Source: Aggregatibacter segnis
GTDB lineage: Bacteria > Pseudomonadota > Gammaproteobacteria > Enterobacterales > Pasteurellaceae
Reading direction: 5' to 3'
Length of the DNA stretch: 64,000 bases
Assembly: GCF_003130075.1 (NCBI RefSeq)
Contig: NZ_NRCW01000003.1
Location: forward strand, 186,001 to 250,000
Of this stretch, positions 30,684 to 38,841 are shown piece after piece (within the stretch, counting starts at the first letter, position 1; every line of letters begins with the position of its first letter). The position numbers were made by a program, and so were the translations under genes. The notes beneath the pieces were generated by a model. That model worked only from the letters and a program-made list of their open reading frames with translations. It had not been told where the DNA came from and did not search any database.

Positions 30684-32063
30684 TTATTGTTTACGCCAAG
30701 TGGTGCCATTCGGACCGTCTTCTAACACAATGCCCATTTGGGTTAAGGCGTTGCGTGCCGCATCAGCAGTCGGCCAGTCTTTGGCGGCGCGGGCTTCGTT
30801 GCGTTGTTTGATGAGACCTTCGATTTTGGCGACTTCGTCATCATCGGAACCGGCTTGTAGGAATTGTTCCGGATCGAGTTGGAGCAAACCGAGAATGCCG
30901 GCAAGTTCGCGTAAGCGTGCGGCAAGTCCATTGGCTTTGCCCATGTCTTCGGTTTTTAGTTTGTTCAATTCGCGCGCCATTTCAAATAGTACGGAAAGGG
31001 CGTTTGGCGTATTGAAGTCGTCGTCCATTGCCTCGCGGAACGTGTCCACAAAATTTTCACCGCCAAAAGCCACCGCACTTTTATCAGTGCCACGCAATGC
31101 GGTGTAGAGGCGTTCCAAGGCACCGTGGGCGAGATTGAGGTTCTCTTCGCTGTAATTTAATTGGCTACGGTAGTGGGCGCTGAGCAAGAAGTAGCGCACG
31201 CTTTCTGCATCGTAGTGGCTTAATACATCGCGAATCGTGAAGAAGTTGCCGAGGGATTTCGACATTTTCTCTTTATCCACCATGATCATGCCGGAATGCA
31301 GCCAGTAGTTCACATACTGGTTACCGTGGGCGCAACAAGATTGAGCGATTTCGTTTTCGTGGTGCGGGAACATCAGGTCGGAGCCGCCACCGTGAATGTC
31401 AAAATGTTCGCCAAGTTGTTTGCTGTTCATGGCGGAACATTCAATGTGCCAGCCCGGACGTCCTTTGCCCCAAGGGGAATCCCAACTAGGTTCGTTTGGT
31501 TTGGACATTTTCCACAACACGAAATCCATTGGGTTTTTCTTGATTTCATTGATTTCAATACGTGCGCCCGCTTGTAATTGTTCTAAATCTTGTCGGGACA
31601 ATTTGCCATATTCTTTGAAACTTTCTACGTCAAACATCACATCGCCGTTGTCTGCCACATAAGCATGTCCGCGCTGAATCAGTTTTTCAACAAGGGCAAT
31701 AATTTCAGGAATGTGATGGGTCGCACGCGGTTCAAAGTCCGGACGCAAAATGTTTAAAGCGTCAAAATCTTTATACATTTCTACGACCATGCGATCGACT
31801 AATTGATCGCAAGTTTCTTTGTTTTCCAACGCGCGTTTAATGATTTTGTCATCCACGTCAGTGATGTTGCGCACATAGGTTAAATCATAGCCTAAATAGC
31901 GTAAGTAACGCGCCACCACATCGAAACAGACAAAGGTACGACCGTGCCCGATATGGCAGAGATCGTAAACGGTCACGCCGCAAACATACATGCCGATTTT
32001 GCCGGCATGAATCGGTTTAAAAATTTCTTTTTCGCGAGTAAGAGTATTGAAAAGTTTTAACAT
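30684..32063 (-). CDS. cysS: Cysteinyl-tRNA synthetase
   Basis: CysS charges tRNA-Cys. The ATG at 32063 gives 459 residues ([18 protein letters not shown]). The class I motif HIGH appears as [13 protein letters not shown] near residue 37, KMSKS as [15 protein letters not shown] near 268. The zinc ligands are spread as in E. coli: the cysteine of [16 protein letters not shown] and HHENEIAQS. It ends with a basic WRKQ tail. A TTG-initiated extension to 32093 lacks similarity. It is divergent from ppiB. Confidence 0.96.
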   Translation of the reverse strand: MLKLFNTLTREKEIFKPIHAGKIGMYVCGVTVYDLCHIGHGRTFVCFDVVARYLRYLGYDLTYVRNITDVDDKIIKRALENKETCDQLVDRMVVEMYKDFDALNILRPDFEPRATHHIPEIIALVEKLIQRGHAYVADNGDVMFDVESFKEYGKLSRQDLEQLQAGARIEINEIKKNPMDFVLWKMSKPNEPSWDSPWGKGRPGWHIECSAMNSKQLGEHFDIHGGGSDLMFPHHENEIAQSCCAHGNQYVNYWLHSGMIMVDKEKMSKSLGNFFTIRDVLSHYDAESVRYFLLSAHYRSQLNYSEENLNLAHGALERLYTALRGTDKSAVAFGGENFVDTFREAMDDDFNTPNALSVLFEMARELNKLKTEDMGKANGLAARLRELAGILGLLQLDPEQFLQAGSDDDEVAKIEGLIKQRNEARAAKDWPTADAARNALTQMGIVLEDGPNGTTWRKQ

Positions 32064-32162
32064 ATTGGGATCCAAATCTTTTTGAAAACGCACCGCACTT
32101 TATGGAGATTTGGGGCGGATTATGGAATAATGACGCTCTTTAATTCGTATAGGAAAAGCACA

Positions 32163-32675
32163 ATGATTACACTACACACTAATTTCGGCGACATTAAAAT
32201 TGCCTTAAATCATGAGAAAGCACCGGTAACGGCAGAAAACTTCTTAACTTATTGTAAAAACGGGTTTTATGATAACACAATTTTCCACCGCGTGATTGAC
32301 GGTTTTATGATTCAAGGCGGTGGCATGGAAAGCGGTATGCGCGAGAAAGCGACTAACGCGCCGATTAAAAACGAAGCCAACAATCGTTTAAGCAACAAGC
32401 GTGGCACCATTGCCATGGCGCGTACTTCCGATCCGCATTCTGCTACAGCGCAATTCTTCATTAACGTGGCGGATAACACTTTCTTGGATTACCGTTCAAA
32501 AGAAATGTTTGGCAAAGAAGTCGTGCAAGAGTGGGGTTATGCGGTATTCGGAGAAGTGGTTGAAGGCATGGATGTGGTGGACAAAATCAAAGGTGTGAAA
32601 ACTGGCAACAAAGGTTTCCACCAAGACGTCCCGAACGAAGATGTGGTGATTACCTCTGTTACCGTTGACGAATAA
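32163..32675 (+). CDS. ppiB: Peptidyl-prolyl cis-trans isomerase B (cyclophilin)
   Basis: PpiB is a cytoplasmic cyclophilin. The ATG at 32163, behind TAGGAAAAGC, gives 170 residues with no signal peptide: [28 protein letters not shown]. The active-site region [19 protein letters not shown] near residue 42, and [25 protein letters not shown] near 81, contain the catalytic arginine, phenylalanine and glutamine. A terminator follows before yjjV. Confidence 0.95.
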   Translation: MITLHTNFGDIKIALNHEKAPVTAENFLTYCKNGFYDNTIFHRVIDGFMIQGGGMESGMREKATNAPIKNEANNRLSNKRGTIAMARTSDPHSATAQFFINVADNTFLDYRSKEMFGKEVVQEWGYAVFGEVVEGMDVVDKIKGVKTGNKGFHQDVPNEDVVITSVTVDE

Positions 32676-32682
32676 GACTATG

Positions 32683-32709
32683 GGCAACTCATTGAGTTGC
32701 CTGATTTTT
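32683..32709 (+). terminator. Rho-independent terminator of ppiB
   Basis: GGCAACTC-ATT-GAGTTGCC is a perfect 8-base stem and 3-base loop, followed by TGATTTTTT. It begins 8 bases after the ppiB stop codon. Confidence 0.88.
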
Positions 32710-32719
32710 TTAGATTGAT

Positions 32720-33511
32720 ATGTATTCCTTTTTCGACACCCATACTCATCTCGATTATTTGCAGCAAGCCACCGGTGAGCCGTTGGCGCAGCTTATGCAA
32801 AATGCACAGGCAGCTGGCGTGCAAAAGATCTTGATCGTCGCCGTGTTACAGCGGGATTTCAAAACGATTGAAAATATGACCGCACTTTATCCGCAACAGT
32901 TGTATTACGGCTTAGGGTTACATCCCTTGTATATCAAAGAACACCAAGCGCAGGATTTGGATTTATTGGAACAGGCGTTAGCAACGCGTTCGCCAAATTG
33001 CACAGCCGTGGCAGAAATCGGTTTGGAACGTGCCGTACCGGAATTATTAACCGATGAGCTATGGCGCAAGCAATGCGATTTTTTTGAAGCGCAACTGCAT
33101 TTGGCGAAAAAGCACGATTTGCCGGTGAACATGCATTCCCGCAAGTCGCACGATCAGCTGTTCTCTTTTCTCAAACGCATTGAGGTGCCGAAACGTGGCG
33201 TTGTACATGGTTTTGCAGGCAGCTACGATCAGGCAAAACGTTTTGTGGATTTGGGCTATTCTATTGGTGTAGGCGGCACGATTACCTATGAACGCGCCAA
33301 TAAAACCCGTCAGACTATTTCAAAATTGCCACTTGATGCTTTATTACTCGAAACGGATTCGCCCGATATGCCGGTATTTGGTTTTCAAGGTCAACCGAAT
33401 CGACCGGAAAGAGTACAACAGGTTTTTAAGGTATTGTGTGAATTAAGACGTGAAACGCCGGAGATGATTGCCGAGACAATTTGGCAAAATAGCCTCAGAA
33501 AATTTGCTTGA
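32720..33511 (+). CDS. yjjV: TatD-family metal-dependent hydrolase YjjV
   Basis: The 263-residue TIM-barrel hydrolase is a paralogue of YcfH. It carries DTHTHLDYL near residue 6, GLGLHPLYI, AEIGLERAVPE in place of the usual GEIGLD, NMHSRKSHD near 138, HGFAGSYDQAKRFVDLGYSIGVGG and LETDSPDMP near 213. The set of metal ligands appears complete. It best fits the YjjV branch. In E. coli yjjV lies near nrdD/nrdG, and here it is convergent with nrdG. Substrate unknown; a DNase or deacylase-type role is only an inference. Confidence 0.88.
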   Translation: MYSFFDTHTHLDYLQQATGEPLAQLMQNAQAAGVQKILIVAVLQRDFKTIENMTALYPQQLYYGLGLHPLYIKEHQAQDLDLLEQALATRSPNCTAVAEIGLERAVPELLTDELWRKQCDFFEAQLHLAKKHDLPVNMHSRKSHDQLFSFLKRIEVPKRGVVHGFAGSYDQAKRFVDLGYSIGVGGTITYERANKTRQTISKLPLDALLLETDSPDMPVFGFQGQPNRPERVQQVFKVLCELRRETPEMIAETIWQNSLRKFA

Positions 33512-33538
33512 AAAAAGCACCGCATTTTTATGCAGGCA

Positions 33539-34006
33539 TTAAATCTTAAAACGATGAATGATCTGATTCGCCGAACCGCGCCAAACCAAGCTTGGGTCCG
33601 CCTGTTCTTGAATAAACTTGCCATCAATGAGCACATCAATGTAGGGCAACATTTGCCGTTGATATGCGTCCAATTCCTCTAATTTGTAACCCGTCCAGAC
33701 CCAAATGTCTTTATCGGGACATTCCCGTTTTACCCGTTGAACCAAAGGAAGCAGGGCTTCTATGTTTCTCGGATGCAAAGGATCTCCCCCAGAAAGGGTT
33801 AATCCTTGTCGCTTAACACGCGTGTCTTTGAGATCCTTGAGAATTTGTTCTTCCATTTCAATACCAAAGGGCACCCCGGCGGTAAACGACCAGCTTTTTT
33901 GGTTGTAGCACCCTTTACAGCCGTGCGTACAACCGCTGACAAAAAGCGTACAACGCGTGCCTTCACCGTTGACGATATCTACAGGGTAGTATTGGAGGTA
34001 GTTCAT
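33539..34006 (-). CDS. nrdG: Anaerobic ribonucleotide reductase activating protein
   Basis: NrdG is the radical SAM activase that makes the glycyl radical on NrdD. The 155-residue protein starts MNYLQYYPVDIVNGEGTRC. The cluster motif CTHGCKGCYNQKSW lies near residue 26-40, and GGDPLHPRN is near 93. VWTGYKLEEL and the late IDVLIDGKFIQEQ are typical. It is on the same strand as nrdD, 394 bases downstream of it; the intervening repeat-like spacer makes a simple two-gene operon uncertain. Confidence 0.95.
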   Translation of the reverse strand: MNYLQYYPVDIVNGEGTRCTLFVSGCTHGCKGCYNQKSWSFTAGVPFGIEMEEQILKDLKDTRVKRQGLTLSGGDPLHPRNIEALLPLVQRVKRECPDKDIWVWTGYKLEELDAYQRQMLPYIDVLIDGKFIQEQADPSLVWRGSANQIIHRFKI

Positions 34007-34021
34007 TTTTGTTTTATTTAA

Positions 34022-34400
34022 ATCAAATGTTATTTTGTAGAAACATCGGATTTCGCCGATGGCGACTTACTTTCTTTTGCTTGCACAAAAGAAAGTAAGC
34101 AAAGAAAAGAAAAGTGCACCCGGATAAGCCGCTGTTCTTCGCTTAATTACCATTTCCTTTACGGCACTTTTCGAACTCGCTACGCTCAAACAGACGAAAA
34201 TTGCCTAAAAATGGCAAGCCGCTCAGGCGTCTTATATGGGAATCCCATTTTATTTGAGCGTTGCAAAAGTGCGGTCAGGTTTTTTCATGTTTTTGACTGA
34301 ATATCTCCCCAAAAAATAACCGCACTTTATCGTGATAATGCGCCTAAAATCCCCCTCTTTAGCAAAGAGGGGTCAGGGGAGATTTGGCAACGCCTTAAGA
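34022..34400. repeat. Hairpin-rich intergenic region between nrdD and nrdG, probable dispersed repeat
   Basis: I see no credible gene here. From left to right it holds a small CGCC-GAT-GGCG dyad (about 34054) and a strong palindrome at 34066-34099 whose arms CTTACTTTCTTTT and AAAAGAAAGTAAG are 13 bases each around an 8-base loop. Next come a copy of AAAGAAAAG, and ATGGG-AAT-CCCAT at 34236-34248. A facing uptake-sequence pair is near 34267 and 34320, and CCCCTCTTT-AGC-AAAGAGGGG lies at 34352-34372. The last hairpin could terminate nrdD transcripts. From memory, similar blocks with this long palindrome occur in spacers of many gammaproteobacteria; copy number in this genome cannot be seen here. 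Confidence 0.55.
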
Positions 34401-36527
34401 TTACATGTGCTTAACCCGACGCTTCACCTCTTCCTGTTTCCCTGCATTAAACGGACGGGCATCCGGGCTGCCGAGGTAGCCGCAGACACGGCGGGTAACG
34501 GAGACTTTGTCGCTGTCATGGTTGCCGCATTTCGGGCAGGTGAAGCCTTTGCTGGTGCATTCAAATTCACCGGTGAAACCGCATTCGTAGCATTCATCGA
34601 TCGGCGTGTTGGTGCCGTAGTAAGGCACGCGGTCGTAGCTGTAATTCCATACGTCTTCCAATGCCTTCAAATTATGTTGAATGTTCGGGTATTCGCCGTA
34701 GCAAATAAAACCACCGTTAGCCAATGGTGGGTACACCATTTCAAAGTCTAGTTTGTCGTATGGATTGACTTTTTTCTCTACGTCCAAGTGATAGCTGTTG
34801 GTGTAGTAGCCTTTATCGGTCACACCGTCAATGACGCCGAATTGTTTGGTGTCAAGGCGGCAGAAACGGTCGCATAGATTTTCACTTGGGGTGGAGTATA
34901 AACTGAAGGCGTAGCCCGTTTCAGCGCGCCATTGTTTAACCGCGTTGCTTAAGTGTTCCACGATAGCACGGCCTTTTTCACGTAGCATTTCGTCATCGTA
35001 AATATGCCCTTGGTGATACAACGCATTGATGGTTTCATGAATGCCTATGTAGCCAAGCGAAATGGAGGCGCGGCCATTTTTGAAGATTTGCGCCACGTTA
35101 TCATCCGCTTTCAAACGCACGCCGCAGGCGCCTTCCATGTAGAGAATTGGCGCTACGCGGGCTTTGGTGTGTTCCAAGCGGGCAATACGGGTCATTAAGG
35201 CTTTTTTCGCCAAAGCCAAGCGTTGATCCAATATGTCATAGAAACGTTTTTCATCGCCTTTGGCTTCAATGGCGATACGTGGCAAATTGAGACTCACTAC
35301 GCCGAGGTTGTTACGCCCGTCATGGATTTGCTCGCCATCCTCTTCGTATGCGCCCAAGAAACTGCGGCAGCCCATGGGTGCTTTAAAGGAGCCGGTGACT
35401 TTGACGACTTGGTCGTAATTCAGAATATCCGGATACATCCGTTTGCTGGCGCATTCCAACGCAAGCTGTTTGATGTCGTAATTCGGGTCGTTTGGCTCTA
35501 AATTCACCCCTTTACGTTGAGTAAAGACCAGTTTCGGGAACACCGGTGTTTTGTGATTTTTGCCTAAACCGCGAATTCGATTTTGTAAAATGGATTTTTG
35601 AATTAAACGTGCTTGCCAAGTTGTGCCTAAGCCAAAACCAAAGGTAACAAACGGTGTTTGTCCATTGGCAGTATGCAGCGTGTTTACTTCATATTCCAAA
35701 GACTGGAAGGCATCGAAGCATTCTTTTTCAATCAAGGCTTGCGCATATCCTTGCGCATCAGGAATGTTCCATTGTTCCGCGTTTTTGAGGTGTTTTTCAT
35801 AGCTTAACTGCACATAAGGCGAAAGGACTTCATCAATGCGGTTAATGGTGGTGCCGCCGTAAATATGGCTTGCCACTTGAGCAATGATTTGTGCTGTGAC
35901 AGCAGTGGCGGTGCCGATAGATTTCGGCGGTTCGATTTCGGCATTTCCCATTTTAAAACCATGGGTCAACATGCCTTTTAAATCGACTAACATACAGTTA
36001 AACATCGGGAAGAAAGGCGAATAATCCAAATCGTGATAGTGAATTTCACCTTTCTCATGAGCTTCTACGACATCGCGCGGCAAAATGTAACGTTTAGCAT
36101 AATGTTTCGCCACGATACCGGCCAATAAATCCCGTTGTGTTGGGATCACTTTGGCGTCTTTATTGGCATTTTCATTGAGTAACTCCACGTTACTTTGTTC
36201 AATCAGCCCCTCGATTTCTTTGGTTAATTGACTGCGTTTTTCACGCGCCATATCACGTTCGTGACGGTATTCAATATAAGCACGCGCAATTTGTGGGTAT
36301 TGGCTGGCCATCAGGTGATTTTCGACAATTTTTTGAATGTGGCTAATATCAATTTCTTGTTGATGATGCGCGAAAATGTCATTGCTGACTTTTTGTGCAA
36401 TGTCATGACAAAATCGTTCATCTTGAATACCCACCGCTTGAGCTGCTTTTTTAATGGCATTAATAATGCGTTGAATTTCAAACCCGATGCGTGAACCATC
36501 ACGCTTAATGACGAAAAATGTACCCAT
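34401..36527 (-). CDS. nrdD: Anaerobic ribonucleoside-triphosphate reductase
   Basis: NrdD makes deoxyribonucleotides without oxygen, using formate and a glycyl radical. The ATG at 36527 (MGTFFVIKRDGSRIGFE) is chosen because AGGTGG lies 5 bases before it; a GTG at 36536 is also open. The 708-residue protein has an N-terminal ATP-cone (about residues 3-95). The catalytic barrel includes THGFKMGNAEIEPPKS. A C-terminal zinc site follows (CYECGFTGEFECTSKGFTCPKCG), and then the glycyl radical loop RRVCGYLGSPDARPFNAGKQ with Gly near residue 685. Two NrdR-like boxes lie upstream. Confidence 0.96.
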   Translation of the reverse strand: MGTFFVIKRDGSRIGFEIQRIINAIKKAAQAVGIQDERFCHDIAQKVSNDIFAHHQQEIDISHIQKIVENHLMASQYPQIARAYIEYRHERDMAREKRSQLTKEIEGLIEQSNVELLNENANKDAKVIPTQRDLLAGIVAKHYAKRYILPRDVVEAHEKGEIHYHDLDYSPFFPMFNCMLVDLKGMLTHGFKMGNAEIEPPKSIGTATAVTAQIIAQVASHIYGGTTINRIDEVLSPYVQLSYEKHLKNAEQWNIPDAQGYAQALIEKECFDAFQSLEYEVNTLHTANGQTPFVTFGFGLGTTWQARLIQKSILQNRIRGLGKNHKTPVFPKLVFTQRKGVNLEPNDPNYDIKQLALECASKRMYPDILNYDQVVKVTGSFKAPMGCRSFLGAYEEDGEQIHDGRNNLGVVSLNLPRIAIEAKGDEKRFYDILDQRLALAKKALMTRIARLEHTKARVAPILYMEGACGVRLKADDNVAQIFKNGRASISLGYIGIHETINALYHQGHIYDDEMLREKGRAIVEHLSNAVKQWRAETGYAFSLYSTPSENLCDRFCRLDTKQFGVIDGVTDKGYYTNSYHLDVEKKVNPYDKLDFEMVYPPLANGGFICYGEYPNIQHNLKALEDVWNYSYDRVPYYGTNTPIDECYECGFTGEFECTSKGFTCPKCGNHDSDKVSVTRRVCGYLGSPDARPFNAGKQEEVKRRVKHM

Positions 36528-36564
36528 GTCAGCCACCTATATTTAGAGTGTTATCAAAGTGGCG

Positions 36565-36612
36565 ATACTATATATAGATATTTTTTTAAATTCAACACAC
36601 AATATGTAGTGT
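36565..36612 (-). promoter_or_regulatory. Tandem NrdR-type boxes upstream of nrdD
   Basis: Two 16-base near-palindromes, ACACAATATGTAGTGT (36597-36612) and ATACTATATATAGATA (36565-36580), are spaced by 16 bases, a 32-base centre distance or about three helical turns. This matches the known architecture of NrdR operators, which repress ribonucleotide reductase genes when dATP is high. The first fits the consensus well, the second less well. They lie 38-85 bases before the nrdD start. Confidence 0.7.
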
Positions 36613-36711
36613 TTTTGCGTATTTGGAATGTATTAAATGTCGTGAGGCAAGTTAGTCATTGGTTTTGTTGAAAATTTAGTAGAAAAGAAAAATAAAAGAA
36701 TTTTATTGTTT

Positions 36712-36727
36712 TGTGATTTTGATCACA
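36712..36727. promoter_or_regulatory. CRP-type site in the fadD-like/nrdD spacer
   Basis: TGTGATTTTGATCACA is a TGTGA-N6-TCACA dyad, the core CRP consensus. It lies 185 bases upstream of nrdD and beyond the 3' end of the acyl-CoA ligase gene. The flanking bases TTG and CAA also give partial FNR character. Its target is most probably nrdD. Confidence 0.55.
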
Positions 36728-36755
36728 AATTGGACGTTTTGTGTTCAAAATAAAA

Positions 36756-36794
36756 AAGTGCGGTCAAAATTTATTGTCAATTTTGACCGCACTT
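36756..36794 (-). terminator. Inverted uptake-sequence hairpin after the acyl-CoA ligase gene
   Basis: AAGTGCGGTCAAAA and TTTTGACCGCACTT form a 14-base perfect stem with an 11-base loop. It lies 15 bases past the ligase stop on the minus strand, and T-rich sequence follows. Confidence 0.75.
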
Positions 36795-36808
36795 ATTATG
36801 TAAAAAAC

Positions 36809-38596
36809 TTAACTATACATCGCTTCAATCTGCTCTTTATAGCGTTGCAGAATAACTTTTCTGCGTAGTTTTAAGGTAGGGGTAATTTCTTCCAGCTGCG
36901 TGCTGAATGCCTGAGGCAACAGGGTGAAACGTTTGATTTGCTCCCAACCGGCAAGCTCTTTTTGTAATTCATTGATTCGCTGTTCTAGCATTTGCAAAAT
37001 CTCAGAATTTTTGAGTAATTCCAACCGATCTTGATATTTGATATTGACCTGTTTGGCGTACTCCTCAAGGGCAGCGTAGCAAGGTACGATAAGGGCGGAA
37101 ACGTATTTTTTGGCATCAGCAATAACCGCGATTTGTTCAATGAATTTGTCTTTGCCGATTTTGCTTTCCAACACTTGCGGTGCGATGTATTTGCCATTGG
37201 AGGTTTTCATTAATTCTTTAATGCGATCGGTGATGTATAAATTCCCCTCGGCATCAAATTCGCCCGCATCACCGGTTTTTAAAAAACCGTCTGCGGTGAA
37301 AGCATCGGCGGTTTCCTGTGGTTTTTTGTAATAACCTTTCATCACCATGCCACCACGTACGAGAATCTCGTTATTTTCGCCAATTTTGACTTCCGCACCC
37401 GGCATTAAGCTACCGATGGAATTGGCGTTAAAGTGAAAATCATCCCAGCAGGAAACCGTCGCGGTGGTTTCTGTCATGCCGTAACCCAGCTTAATGTTCA
37501 AGCCGATGCTGTGGAAAAATAAGCCGATCGTCGGTTCTAATTTAGCACCGCCACAAGGCATCATCCGAATGCGTCCACCGAGTAGCGCACGTAATTTGCC
37601 AAGTACTAGCTTATTGGCGAGGGCATACTGCTGTTTTAACAAAAAGCCGATTTTTTGCCCCTTGGCAAGGGCATCGAAATGCTGATGTCCGATGTCCATT
37701 GCCCAATGAAAAATACGTTGGCGAAGTTTTGGCGCATTATGAACTTTGTCTAAAATGGCCGTATAAATCTTTTCGTAAAACCGTGGCACGGCACACATTA
37801 AGGTTGGACGAATCTCCGTCAAAGCCGACCGCACTTGATTGGTATCTTCAATGTAACAGTTGGTCGCACCACGATGGAGCACATAAGCCACCCAAGCGCG
37901 CTCAAAAATATGAGATAACGGCAAGAAGGAAAGAGATACGTCGGTATCATCGACTTTTAGCGCCTGATCGTGGGCGTTGAGTTGATGCGCTAAATTCGCG
38001 TAATCCAACATCACGCCTTTCGGCTCACCGGTCGTGCCGGAGGTGTAAATTAATGTGAACAAATCTTCCAAGCATTTGTTATCCAACCGTTGTTGTAATT
38101 CCGCCTGATATTGCTCATCTGCCATGTCGATAAATTCTTGCCAGTGGCAGGCTTTGGCGTGTTCATGCAAATGGATCGTACTTTTCATCGCCACGATTTT
38201 TTCCAGTTTCGGGCATTCATCAACGATTTCCAATACTTGATCATATTGTTCTTGATCGCCTACGAAAATGATCTTCATATCTGCATTGTTGATAATGAAT
38301 TGGGCTTGTTTGGCGGTATTCGTGGCATAAATCGGCACGGTGACGGCACGCACTTGCAATGTACCGATGTCGGTGATCGTCCAACGCGGCATATTGTGTG
38401 AAAAAATACCGATTTTATCTTGAATATCAATATGATTTGCTAATAAGGCTAAGGAAATCTGGTCAATTTGTTGTTGTAATTCTGCCCAAGAAATAGACAA
38501 CCAATTGTTGTCTTTGAAGTAACAAAGTGCGGTGCGATTTGCCAGTGTTTTTGCTTGGCTACGTACACGGTGAATAAAATGAAAATTGAGATCCAT
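36809..38596 (-). CDS. Long-chain fatty acid-CoA ligase
   Basis: The enzyme activates fatty acids to acyl-CoA by way of an acyl-AMP. The ATG at 38596 gives 595 residues ([27 protein letters not shown]). The AMP-binding P-loop is [18 protein letters not shown] near residue 183, followed by [28 protein letters not shown] near 383 and the core ending with [38 protein letters not shown]. This resembles the 600-residue FAA/Fcs-type ligases such as H. influenzae HI0002 more than classic FadD, so I give no symbol. A TTG extension to 38611 is unlikely. It is divergent from dnaE. Confidence 0.9.
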   Translation of the reverse strand: MDLNFHFIHRVRSQAKTLANRTALCYFKDNNWLSISWAELQQQIDQISLALLANHIDIQDKIGIFSHNMPRWTITDIGTLQVRAVTVPIYATNTAKQAQFIINNADMKIIFVGDQEQYDQVLEIVDECPKLEKIVAMKSTIHLHEHAKACHWQEFIDMADEQYQAELQQRLDNKCLEDLFTLIYTSGTTGEPKGVMLDYANLAHQLNAHDQALKVDDTDVSLSFLPLSHIFERAWVAYVLHRGATNCYIEDTNQVRSALTEIRPTLMCAVPRFYEKIYTAILDKVHNAPKLRQRIFHWAMDIGHQHFDALAKGQKIGFLLKQQYALANKLVLGKLRALLGGRIRMMPCGGAKLEPTIGLFFHSIGLNIKLGYGMTETTATVSCWDDFHFNANSIGSLMPGAEVKIGENNEILVRGGMVMKGYYKKPQETADAFTADGFLKTGDAGEFDAEGNLYITDRIKELMKTSNGKYIAPQVLESKIGKDKFIEQIAVIADAKKYVSALIVPCYAALEEYAKQVNIKYQDRLELLKNSEILQMLEQRINELQKELAGWEQIKRFTLLPQAFSTQLEEITPTLKLRRKVILQRYKEQIEAMYS

Positions 38597-38841
38597 GGTT
38601 AAAAAATCCAAAGTCAGCTAACAGTTGTGCGCTAATATAGCGGATTGAGGCTCAAAACTCTAGCAATAAAACTGCGTTTTGTGGGGATTTATTGTGTTGA
38701 TGCCGCTAGACAAATTATCCCTACAATTCTCGGCAAAATACCGCTAAAATTACCCACTATGACTTTGCCATTGTTGCTCAAGCTAACGCTCAAAATCCAT
38801 TGGATTTTTTGACCGCACTTTTTGTTATTTTAAGGATGTTT

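Noticed and set aside
34066-34099. Palindrome considered as an insertion-sequence end
   Set aside because: No transposase frame, second terminal repeat or clear target duplication is visible in the region.
34332-34751. Open frame of 139 codons on the plus strand at the 3' end of nrdD
   Set aside because: It lies almost wholly opposite the nrdD zinc and glycyl-radical region and has no ribosome-binding site or recognisable family; it is a shadow of the real gene.
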